Shown: piece after piece, positions 1-8,339 of the stretch
Position numbering within the stretch: the stretch's first letter is position 1
Layout of the letters: every line of letters begins with the position of its first letter
Assembly (NCBI GenBank): GCA_003058525.1
Contig: QBVD01000052.1
Location: 1 to 64,000, forward strand
DNA: 64,000 nucleotides
Direction of reading: 5' to 3'
Origin: a gamma proteobacterium symbiont of Ctena orbiculata
Lineage (GTDB): Bacteria > Pseudomonadota > Gammaproteobacteria > Chromatiales > Chromatiaceae
Notes under the pieces: model-generated
Database searches by the model: none
What the model saw: the letters and a program-made list of their open reading frames with translations, nothing else
Told to the model about the DNA's origin: nothing
Made by a program: the position numbers and the translations under genes

Positions 1-2
1 AA

Positions 3-209
3 ACGATCAATGGCCTGTACAAAACAGAAATCATTCGCAATCCAAAGCGTGGCCCCTGGAAGACCATTGATGATGTTGAATATGCCACGCTGGAATGGGT
101 TGAATGGTTTAACAACAGGCGACTACTCGAACCGATTGGAAATATTCCACCAATGGAATATGAAAAGCAGTACTATGACAATATTGAAGGGTCTGCCATG
201 GCGGCATGA
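3..209 (+). pseudogene. IS3-family transposase OrfB, C-terminal fragment (continues beyond left edge)
   Basis: An open frame runs from the window edge to a TGA at 207-209 and encodes 68 residues. They include TINGLYKTEII, a DDVEYATLEWVEWFNNRR segment and LEPIGNIPPMEYE. This is the end of the DDE integrase domain of IS3-family OrfB; the final E...WF.N.R block is diagnostic. An IS-end-like sequence follows at once, so this is the 3' end of an insertion sequence. Whether the rest of the transposase is intact lies outside the window. An ATG-initiated reading in another frame over the same bases is a shadow. Confidence 0.85.
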
Positions 210-217
210 CTCAAACT

Positions 218-248
218 AAACACCCTCCGGTTTTTCCGGGGCGATTCA
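218..248. repeat. probable right terminal inverted repeat of the IS3-family element
   Basis: The stretch just after the transposase stop contains an internal CCGG-TTTTT-CCGG dyad and ends in GCGATTCA. Read on the other strand it begins TGAATCGCC, the TG-start form expected of IS3-family ends. The partner repeat is outside the window, so the exact boundary is inferred. Confidence 0.6.
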
Positions 249-250
249 TA

Positions 251-588
251 TAGGTAACTGGTATTCTATTCATATTGGATAAATGTCATACTGGAGTTCT
301 AACTCACTCGAGTTGAGCTACCATTCATTAAAGCGTACTGGGTCAGTACTAAAAATACAAAATAACAGTTGGCATCGTAATTGAGAGAAAAGATAATTGT
401 AGCGTAATAAGAACAAAATTCTGATAGAAAATGCAGGTTAGAGGCCTGGCGGACAATCAATATAACCGGTGATATCGGAGGGTGATTGTCCCTATTTTTG
501 TTATTTACTTTTTGATAAGTGAAACTGAAATTTGGATACTAGGTTAGCTGTCCATCTATTGTTAACGAATCCGGGGAGTGTTTGCAGC
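251..588. other. intergenic region with no gene seen
   Basis: About 340 AT-rich bases between the IS end and the DsrE-like gene. I see no convincing coding frame or hairpin with a T tract. A GGGGAG ribosome-binding sequence near 572-577 belongs to the gene starting at 589. Confidence 0.5.
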
Positions 589-1062
589 ATGCGCCTTTTC
601 TCTCTGATATTACTTCTCGCTTTATCGAGCCTATCCATGGCCGATGCACAGGTCGATCGACTGCTCGAGGCTGATGAAGCGCCTGTTGGCGTGGTCTTCG
701 AGATCATAGAGGATGATGACGACGCGTTAGGTTGGGCACTGCCCAAGATCGCGCGGCTCAGCGCCCAGTTACGCAAGCGTTTTCCTGAGCTGCCGATCGC
801 CGTGGTGTCACATGGCCGTGAGCAGTTCGGTCTGCTGGCTGATGAGGCCGAGGGTCTTTTGGCGCCGATCCATGATAAGGCACAGCAACTGCAAGACGAT
901 GACATCGATCTGCATGTCTGCGGTGTACATGCCGGGTGGGATGGATACACGCCCGAAGATTACCCCGCTTACGTGGATGTTTCCCCCTCGGGGCCGGCAC
1001 AGATCCGTGACTACCGGAATCTCGGATTCGTGCTGATCGTATTGCAGGGTCCCGATTATTAG
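589..1062 (+). CDS. exported DsrE-family-like protein
   Basis: 157 residues. The frame is open from 532, but ATG 589 has GGGGAG upstream and starts a clear signal peptide (MRLFSLILLLALSSLSMADA), so I prefer it. The mature part has the alternating alpha/beta pattern of the small DsrE/DsrF-like fold: VGVVFEI, a helix, LPIAVVSHG, a helix, DIDLHVCGVHA, then a final LGFVLIVLQ strand. The single Cys in HVCG sits where DsrE-type proteins carry their sulfur-binding cysteine. A periplasmic role in sulfur or persulfide handling would suit this organism but is inference. It has no operon partner, lying between an IS remnant and a transposase gene. Confidence 0.65.
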   Translation: MRLFSLILLLALSSLSMADAQVDRLLEADEAPVGVVFEIIEDDDDALGWALPKIARLSAQLRKRFPELPIAVVSHGREQFGLLADEAEGLLAPIHDKAQQLQDDDIDLHVCGVHAGWDGYTPEDYPAYVDVSPSGPAQIRDYRNLGFVLIVLQGPDY

Positions 1063-1128
1063 CGCTTGATGCAGCAGTCTCCCAACATCAACCAATATTG
1101 TTTCTTAGATTAAGTTTGAGAAGATTTA

Positions 1129-2124
1129 CTAGCCGAAATAGCGTTTGCATGCAGTAAGGTTTGGCGTACGTTGATAGCCTATATGCTGACAAGCTACTCT
1201 TAGTTTGTAGATTGCACCCACAAGCCCTTTGAAACTGCTTTCAAAATGCTGTGTCATGTAAAGCCAATGCGTTGGATCAATCTGCAATCGGGTCAGAATA
1301 GGGGGCTGGTTACCGGGGATACAGCCGCGTTTATGATCCAAGATTGCACGTCCCGTCCAATCGAGGAGTTCCAGATAATCTGCGAATCTGAATGGAATAT
1401 CGGTAGGCATGTGTTGACGTGGGTTGCCGACGAAAGGAAGTAAACCACTTGGGTTAGTATCATCCATTATTGGATTCTGGCCTTGCTTGAGTTCCTTTGT
1501 TCGCTCAGCAATGGAGGTGTAGTCGGATTGCTCCGGTGTTTCAGCTAACCCTGCTCTGACCGGGTTGAGATCCACGTAGGCCATACATGCAGCCAGTGCT
1601 TTTTCATCCAACAAAGCCTGGGATTTATAACGTCCTTCCCAGTAGCGTCCGATGCAGCCATCCTTATGATTGGCCTGACGGGCGATCGGTTCGTTCAAAC
1701 AACGCATAAACCAGCTGATATCCTGAAGACGCGTACGCCACTTCGCAATTAATTCTGATACTGCATTACGCTCAGCATTGCTAACTGCATCCTTGGAGAT
1801 AAATCGCTCGACTATGACAGGCAGGGAAAAGAGAGATCCCCAGCGTTCAATAATATCCTGCTCATTCCACTCCGAAGCGCGCCCGGTATCGACATGAAGT
1901 ACCACATGATAGTGATTGGACATCACCGCATAGGCGCATATATCAATTGCGAAAGTCTCGGCAAGCTGTTTCATACGATCGACAATCCACTGGCGACGAT
2001 GCTCATAGCTTTTACCGGTACAAGAATCCACACCACATAGAAAAGCGCGTCGAACACAGCGGGAGACACAGTGGTAATAGGGAGTATTATCGAGAGAGAT
2101 CAAAGCTTTCCTTGGCTTGGGCAT
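1129..2124 (-). CDS. REP-associated tyrosine transposase (RAYT, Y1/HUH type)
   Basis: 331 residues. The N-terminal half is a transposase IS200-like (Y1_Tnp) domain: YYHCVSRCVRRAFLCG, then the HUH metal-binding motif in VMSNHYHVVLHVD (residues about 86-98). A later block has GCIGRYWEGRYKSQALLDEKAL and YVDLNPVRAG, characteristic of the long RAYT-like branch. The catalytic Tyr is not pinned down. These proteins act on hairpin REP sequences rather than ordinary IS ends, and no IS ends are seen around the gene. REP-like hairpins near 40.3 and 41.4 kb are possible substrates. The C-terminal 100 residues are less conserved in my judgement. Confidence 0.85.
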   Translation of the reverse strand: MPKPRKALISLDNTPYYHCVSRCVRRAFLCGVDSCTGKSYEHRRQWIVDRMKQLAETFAIDICAYAVMSNHYHVVLHVDTGRASEWNEQDIIERWGSLFSLPVIVERFISKDAVSNAERNAVSELIAKWRTRLQDISWFMRCLNEPIARQANHKDGCIGRYWEGRYKSQALLDEKALAACMAYVDLNPVRAGLAETPEQSDYTSIAERTKELKQGQNPIMDDTNPSGLLPFVGNPRQHMPTDIPFRFADYLELLDWTGRAILDHKRGCIPGNQPPILTRLQIDPTHWLYMTQHFESSFKGLVGAIYKLRVACQHIGYQRTPNLTACKRYFG

Positions 2125-2449
2125 CGTATCGCTCCTTGATAACTGATGTGTTTAGAAGCTTGCCATACTGTTCCGTTTTTGGCAACTTTAGAATGGGTGT
2201 CTGTTTAATCTGCGTGCCACTTCTGTCTCCTTGATATCAAAAGGATACCAAAGCTTTTAGCTTCAGCTCAATAGGTTATTTAGTAGGGGTGCTATGATTC
2301 AAAAAAGTGCTAGCCGATAGATCAGTTTGTTATCATGTCAAATATGTCAGATAGTTAATTCTCTATTCGTATTCGAATGCGAGCGTAGAAATGATATATT
2401 TGATGTGTTCCTTTCCGAACGGTCAGCGATAGCATTCGAGCATGACACC

Positions 2450-5400
2450 GTGAGCAAGAGAAATAGAGACGATTTTTCACAGAAAACCATAAGTCAGATC
2501 GCGAAACGTGCGGGTTGGCTCTGCTCGTATCCAAAATGTCGAACACCCACAGTTGGTGCTACTTCGGACGGTGAAGGTGAAATAAATATCGGCACAGCAG
2601 CTCATATATGCGCGGCCGCACCTGGTGGCCCCCGCTATGATGAAAAGATGTCACCTGAGGAGCGCTCATCGGCGAGTAATGGTATATGGATGTGTCGCGA
2701 TCACGGGAAAGCCATCGACTCAAATGACCCCCAATTCACAGTTGAGTGTCTCCGTGGGTGGAAGAAACAGGCTGAAATATACTCATGGCAGCAGGTGCTT
2801 CGCAATAAAGAAGTGAATGGTCCAGGGGTAACAACGGATAAGCAATTGCAGTTGCTCATCCAGACTGCTGCTGAAAAGGATCTAAAGGTATATCAACAGT
2901 CGTCGAAATGGCCCACGACATCGGTTGCGTTAACTATTGACGTGGACGGGCTTGACGAACACATGACTACACATGATCTCGTGGTTGCCGATACATCATT
3001 GGGTGATTTAGTTTTAGTCGCGCCACCTGGCATGGGGAAAACATCGACAATCTTTCAGATAGCCAATGGAATGTTATCTAGTGGTAATGGTACACCTCTT
3101 ATAGTATTGCTAGGTGATTGGGTTGCAGAACGCGAACCTGTCCTAAACTCTATCCTAAAACGACATGCATTCAGCGATATTTCAGAAGATACTTTCCGTA
3201 TGGCTGCAAGCCAGCCCGGTGTAGTGCTACTGTTAGATGGTTGGAATGAATTGGATGCAGAAGCACGTAATTATGTGCGGGTACAGGTTGATAATCTAAA
3301 AGCGGAATTACCTGAGCTTGGTCTCATTGTCTCGACACGTAGGCAACAACTTGACGTACCCTTTGGGGGTAAGTGCATCGAACTTATGCCGCTAAATGAG
3401 GAACAGCAAATGCAGATTGCTGTTGAAATACGTGGCGAAGAAGGGGTGAAGACTCTGGATCAGGCCTGGCGCACGGCTGGGGTACGAGAACTTGTAACAA
3501 TTCCCCTCTATCTGACTGCGTTACTATCATTTCCCGCCGATGTGGTTTTCCCAACAACGAAAGAGGAAGTGCTAAGGCACTTTGTAGCCTCTCACGAAAA
3601 GGATGCAAGCCATGTCGAGGCACTTCAATCTGTCTCATTAGGCTTTCAACAAGATTTCCTTATAGACCTTGCCGAGTTCACCACGCGAGCTGAGAATACA
3701 TCCATCACCGATTACAATGCAAGAAAGACTATATTCCTGACAGAGAAACGGCTAGCCGAGAACGGACAGATCACGATAAAACCACAACCAAATGCAGTGC
3801 TTAATGTACTTATTAGTCACCACGTACTCATGCGTGTGGGCGATACGACAGGCATCTCTTTCCAGCACCAACAATTCCAGGAATGGTACGCGTCTCATTT
3901 AGTTGAGCAACGGATTATAAATGAAATCACCGATCCGAATAGGCGTGAGACCCTTAAGGCAGAGGTTTTTAATATTCCTGCATGGGAGGAAGCAATTCTC
4001 TTTGCGGTCGATCGTTTGGCGCGAGGTGATGCTCACCAGCGTACTATGTGTGGCAATGCTATCGTTGCCATGTTTGAGGTCGATCCTATCCTTGCTGCCG
4101 AGATGATATATCGCGCTACAGAAGAAGTGTGGAAACAAATTGCTGAGACAATTCTAAGATACGTGGAGTACTGGCACAAACCAGAAAAAGTGGATCGCGC
4201 ATTTCGCTTTATGCTAACGTCAGGTCGCTCAGAATTTATAGACACAGTCTGGCCTCATATCACCAACCAAAATGAGCAGATAAGCCTCAAAGCACTTAGG
4301 AGTTGCCGACAGTTTAGACCATCAATCCTCGGAAAAGACGCAGAAGCAAAAATTATGGCACTGTCACAGCGTACCAGGTTGATTTTACTGTGTGAGATGG
4401 CTAGTCACAGTGGCGTGGACGGTCTTGACTTAGCGAGCGCTATCGCAAAGAAAGATACTGATCCTGAAGTGCAAGCATCAATTGTTTCTGAACTGTCGTT
4501 TCGACGTGCGGATCGACACATAGCGTTGGTCTTGCAAGGTGCGAGCGAAAAGACTTTCGATATGGTTATCCGCAAGTGCATTATCGATGAAGTTGATGAC
4601 GAAGAGGTTAAAAAAGGTATCGAGGTAGCACACAAGCGCATGGCTGCTGAGAAAACGTCGGCTTATGATCGTTTACGCATAATCCTGTACAAACTAGACG
4701 ATAAGGATCGAGATGCGGAACTAACTGATATCATCAGCTCGATAGAGATTGAGCAGCAGGATACCTATGAATCTTTAATTCATGAAGCTTTCAACCACTA
4801 TCCGAGAGCTATTACAGATGGCCTGTTGATTCGCTTGATTGAAGGTCGCAGATTGTTCTATGGCGCTGACGATATACTCGCCACAGGTGGGTATAGCCTT
4901 AACGACGATGAGATACTTCAGCTTGCATTAACGGATAATCCTAATCATTCTGTCAACGCGAATGCAGCTGCATCCGTGTTGGGCTCACAGGCAGTGGGTC
5001 GTATGATTGACGCTCTAATGGATGCAGTGACACTCCTGATTGACGCAAACGGCAAAAGCGACAAAGCTGCAAATGATCGTTGTCGGACCATTGAAGCGCG
5101 AATTGCCCACGTGCAAGGTAAAAGCCTTGTGAACGCCGTTCAGTTACGTTCAGTACAAGCTGATAACGAACAGATGGCTCGCTTAGCTGAGCTTTTATCA
5201 CGTCACCCTACTGGTGATGATGATCGTGACAGGCCCTTTGATGCAGAAGACCTCGAAAATATTCGTACATTTGCTGAAGACTGGGGTAACCGTATGTTGA
5301 TCTCTGGTAGTGCAAAACGAAGGCAATTATCATATATAGCCGCGTTGATGAGGCGTACCCCAGATATAAGCTTACTACCTCTGCTGAAGAAGATGTTGGA

Positions 5401-6802
5401 TGATAACCTTCGGCGGTATGCAGCCTTCCGTGAAGAAGCAGAAGCTGTTAGATGGCGTCATTGTAATGCTGTAATAGAAGCGCAAAGTCCCATGATGGTT
5501 GAGTATCAACGTACGTTTTACGCAATTAATGCACCAGAAACTAAAAAGCTAATGTGTGAATACTTGAATGATCCGTATTTTGGCGAGCTTGCAGCACAAG
5601 TTATTGCTTGGCAATGGATAGCTGAAAATGAGTCACAGTCTGATGATAAGGAAATCTTAGGTGATTTGAATGCCAGTCGGGTGAGGGGAAAACGAATAGA
5701 GCGTTCAAAAAATCCAACCACCACCTCAGCGGAAGCGGAAGCTATTTTCTCTGTGATTGAACCTCTAATTGTCGATGATGCATCCGCCGACCAAAAAAAG
5801 CATGCAGCTTTACTAGGAATTGTGGCTGTGCGCTTACCACATGGTGAGCGTCATACAACAATCGAAAAGCTTATTGCTCTAACACCCCTGAGAATACGTA
5901 ACAAATTGTTTTTAAACCTTATCCAATCGGGTATAGAGATAAACAGCAAATATGTATTAGACAGCCTTGCCGAGACATTAGAGATAGCGAAGAAAAAAAC
6001 GTGGATGCTCTCAGATTGTGATGGTTACGAGATACGCAAATGGCTTGATCTCTTGCCATTCACGAACCGTCCAGTAGATACTCTTGTAGCACTACACTGG
6101 ATTCCGGATACCCTAAGACAGCCTATACTATTGGAAAAGTTGGTCAGCGCTCTCGCCGACACACCCTCTGATGGTGGCGAAGAAGTCTTATTAAAAATTG
6201 CTGAGGAAGATCCACGCTTTTATCAAAACTATATGTGGCGTAAAGCTGTCTTAAGGCTCGGTACCATGTCCTCCGCACATAGCTTAATTGAAATTACTGC
6301 AAAAAATGTATTCGATGGTCAGTCACACTGTGAGTGGTATTGGTCAGAAGAACTCGGCAAGCTGATCGCAGAATTTCCTGAAGTGCGCAGGCAAGTATAT
6401 GATCTGTTGAAGTGTGGAGTGTCGTCAACGTCTCTCTCGCTGGCAATCTCAAATAATCCCGATATGGAGGGGTTGCTGCTCCTGATCGATATTGAGAACA
6501 AAGAAAAACAGTCCGGGATTTGGAGGCGTGCGATTCAGAATTTAGTTACTGAACACGTCCCAGACGACACTTGGACCAATTCTTATAACATTGTTCCAGT
6601 ATCTGCTGTTGAATTGCGTCAGAAGTTGCTTGCTATCACAACAGATGGTGGGCCAACGGATGTTGCCGCAAGATGCCTGAACATTATTGACAACATCAGG
6701 GATACATATGGACTTCCAGTATCAGAGCCACGACATCCAGATCTTTCATCCGGTAAACCGTGGCCAATTTTGACACCGCACCATGTCGTAGCACCGGTGT
6801 AG
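2450..6802 (+). CDS. HNH-like nuclease / NACHT NTPase (STAND), candidate anti-phage defence protein
   Basis: 1450 residues from GTG 2450; the frame stays open back to TTG 2327, but those extra 41 residues look non-coding. The N-terminal domain (about 10-120) has an HNH/zinc pattern: C25-x4-C30, AAH52IC, GGPRYD, and WMC82RDH85GKAID. A NACHT-type P-loop NTPase follows, with Walker A APPGMGKTS near 190-199 and Walker B VVLLLDGWNELD near 257-269. The remaining 1000 or so residues are helical and repeat-like, as in sensor arms of STAND proteins. NACHT proteins with nuclease N-termini are known bacterial anti-phage systems that trigger abortive infection. The gene stands alone, is poorer in GC by eye than core genes nearby, and lies among transposon remnants and a tRNA. 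Activity is inference. Confidence 0.85.
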   Translation: MSKRNRDDFSQKTISQIAKRAGWLCSYPKCRTPTVGATSDGEGEINIGTAAHICAAAPGGPRYDEKMSPEERSSASNGIWMCRDHGKAIDSNDPQFTVECLRGWKKQAEIYSWQQVLRNKEVNGPGVTTDKQLQLLIQTAAEKDLKVYQQSSKWPTTSVALTIDVDGLDEHMTTHDLVVADTSLGDLVLVAPPGMGKTSTIFQIANGMLSSGNGTPLIVLLGDWVAEREPVLNSILKRHAFSDISEDTFRMAASQPGVVLLLDGWNELDAEARNYVRVQVDNLKAELPELGLIVSTRRQQLDVPFGGKCIELMPLNEEQQMQIAVEIRGEEGVKTLDQAWRTAGVRELVTIPLYLTALLSFPADVVFPTTKEEVLRHFVASHEKDASHVEALQSVSLGFQQDFLIDLAEFTTRAENTSITDYNARKTIFLTEKRLAENGQITIKPQPNAVLNVLISHHVLMRVGDTTGISFQHQQFQEWYASHLVEQRIINEITDPNRRETLKAEVFNIPAWEEAILFAVDRLARGDAHQRTMCGNAIVAMFEVDPILAAEMIYRATEEVWKQIAETILRYVEYWHKPEKVDRAFRFMLTSGRSEFIDTVWPHITNQNEQISLKALRSCRQFRPSILGKDAEAKIMALSQRTRLILLCEMASHSGVDGLDLASAIAKKDTDPEVQASIVSELSFRRADRHIALVLQGASEKTFDMVIRKCIIDEVDDEEVKKGIEVAHKRMAAEKTSAYDRLRIILYKLDDKDRDAELTDIISSIEIEQQDTYESLIHEAFNHYPRAITDGLLIRLIEGRRLFYGADDILATGGYSLNDDEILQLALTDNPNHSVNANAAASVLGSQAVGRMIDALMDAVTLLIDANGKSDKAANDRCRTIEARIAHVQGKSLVNAVQLRSVQADNEQMARLAELLSRHPTGDDDRDRPFDAEDLENIRTFAEDWGNRMLISGSAKRRQLSYIAALMRRTPDISLLPLLKKMLDDNLRRYAAFREEAEAVRWRHCNAVIEAQSPMMVEYQRTFYAINAPETKKLMCEYLNDPYFGELAAQVIAWQWIAENESQSDDKEILGDLNASRVRGKRIERSKNPTTTSAEAEAIFSVIEPLIVDDASADQKKHAALLGIVAVRLPHGERHTTIEKLIALTPLRIRNKLFLNLIQSGIEINSKYVLDSLAETLEIAKKKTWMLSDCDGYEIRKWLDLLPFTNRPVDTLVALHWIPDTLRQPILLEKLVSALADTPSDGGEEVLLKIAEEDPRFYQNYMWRKAVLRLGTMSSAHSLIEITAKNVFDGQSHCEWYWSEELGKLIAEFPEVRRQVYDLLKCGVSSTSLSLAISNNPDMEGLLLLIDIENKEKQSGIWRRAIQNLVTEHVPDDTWTNSYNIVPVSAVELRQKLLAITTDGGPTDVAARCLNIIDNIRDTYGLPVSEPRHPDLSSGKPWPILTPHHVVAPV

Positions 6803-6870
6803 CACTAAAAAAAACACGAAAATACCTAATGAGGTAAATGTCTATAACAAATTGAAATATAATATAAAAA

Positions 6871-6946
<76 letters not shown>

Positions 6947-7061
6947 CAAAGCGGGCAATTATAGACGCTGAGTTGATTTCCGGTCTAGTCTTTTGGGGTG
7001 TTTCAAACTGTAGTCCGCAGGCAAACACGCAGACATAACGGAATTCGATCACGCCTCAAAT

Positions 7062-8147
7062 TTATCTTTTAGCATCAATAGCATAGGGTTCAGGATCCAG
7101 GATCGGGGTACGTCCCAGCACGATATCCGCCAGCAATCTGGTAGATGCCGGCCCCAGCACCACGCCGTTACGGAAATGTCCGGCGTTGAGGTAGAGGCCA
7201 CCGATCTCCGGAATCGGCCCGATATAGGGGATGCCGCTGGGTGAGCCGGGTCTCAGGCCGGCCCAGTGGTGCTCGATTTCTACTTCACCCAGGCTGGGGA
7301 AGTGGGCGAGGGCGAAGGCCTTGAGTTCCTGCTTTGCCTGCTCGGTGGTGTGCTTGTCGAAACCTCTGTACTCCAGGGTGCTGCCGACCAATACCCTGCC
7401 ATCCTTGCGGGGGATGATGTAACGGTCGTTGTGCAGGACGATGCGGGTGATCGCGCCCGGTTGGTGGCGAAAAATGATCATCTGCCCCAGCACCGGTTCG
7501 ATGGCCGGGGGCGTGACGATGTCGCTCAGCAGGTTGCCGCTCCAGGCGCCGGCACAGACGATCACTTTGTCCGCTTCGAGGGTGCCGGTTGAAGTCTTGA
7601 CGCCACGTACCCGACCCTGCTCGATCAGGAGTTCAGTGGCCTCGGTCTGCTCGTGAATGGTTATCTTCTGCCGGATGGCGTGATAGAGGGATTTGGTGAG
7701 CCTGGGATTGCGTATCTGGGCAACATCGGGCAGCCAGACTGCCTCTGTGGCTTCGGTATCCAATCCGGGTTGGCATTCAGCGATGCCTTTTCGGTCGATG
7801 AGATGGAGCGGCTGCTCGAAACGTCCTGACCATGCCGTTGCTCGATCGGTATCGGTAGGCTCCAGGATCAGCAGCCCGCTCTTTAGATATTCTGGATCGG
7901 GCCCGCCCGCATCGATCAACATCCGGGCGATTTCGGGGTAGTGGGCCTGGCTCCATTGGGCGAGCTTGGAGATGGAATCGTCATAGCGCCAGGGATAGAG
8001 CGGCGAAACGATGCCGCCCCCCGCCCAGGAGGATTCGCGGCCGGGGTGTCCCTTTTCAACCAACGCGACAGCCATTCCCGCGGTGTGTAGTTCGTTTGCC
8101 GTGAGCATGCCGATGATGCCGCCGCCTACTATCAGGCACTCTGTCAT
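7062..8147 (-). CDS. thiO: glycine oxidase ThiO (FAD-dependent)
   Basis: 361 residues from ATG 8147, preceded by AAAAGG; the frame extends upstream to 8249 but without a good site. The N-terminus is a Rossmann FAD motif (CLIVGGGIIG, then VALVEKGHPGRESS, then AGGGIVSPLYPW). The C-terminal half has GRVLVGSTLEYRGFD, HHWAGLRPGSPSGIPYIGP and a final GHFRNGVVLGPAS motif, all typical of DAO-family ThiO. It oxidises glycine to iminoglycine for the thiazole part of thiamine. No thi genes or TPP riboswitch are visible beside it. Confidence 0.92.
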   Translation of the reverse strand: MTECLIVGGGIIGMLTANELHTAGMAVALVEKGHPGRESSWAGGGIVSPLYPWRYDDSISKLAQWSQAHYPEIARMLIDAGGPDPEYLKSGLLILEPTDTDRATAWSGRFEQPLHLIDRKGIAECQPGLDTEATEAVWLPDVAQIRNPRLTKSLYHAIRQKITIHEQTEATELLIEQGRVRGVKTSTGTLEADKVIVCAGAWSGNLLSDIVTPPAIEPVLGQMIIFRHQPGAITRIVLHNDRYIIPRKDGRVLVGSTLEYRGFDKHTTEQAKQELKAFALAHFPSLGEVEIEHHWAGLRPGSPSGIPYIGPIPEIGGLYLNAGHFRNGVVLGPASTRLLADIVLGRTPILDPEPYAIDAKR

Positions 8148-8339
8148 GAAAACAACCTTTTGAATGGTTTGACGATTGGCTTGGTCAGTTAAAACCGGGT
8201 CTGTGGTTCCAGAAGATGTTTCCGGAACAGCCCACGGATTCTGGTTCAAGGCTGCACCCCTTGCAGGTTACAGCCTTGTCGGTAAGTGGGGAGGATAGCA
8301 TGCCCAAGCGGATGATGTCTTTGGCGGCGCCGGACGCTT

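Noticed and set aside
501-950. Ser-rich 149-residue frame opposite the DsrE-like gene
   Set aside because: Ser/Arg-rich translation typical of a mirrored coding frame, while the plus strand has a signal peptide and RBS.
8247-8278. CAAGGCTG / CAGCCTTG hairpin between thiO and pilY1
   Set aside because: Perfect 8-bp arms but no T tract on either strand, so I do not call it a terminator.
8148-8339. TPP riboswitch upstream of thiO
   Set aside because: I looked for the thi-box consensus blocks in the leader and did not find them.
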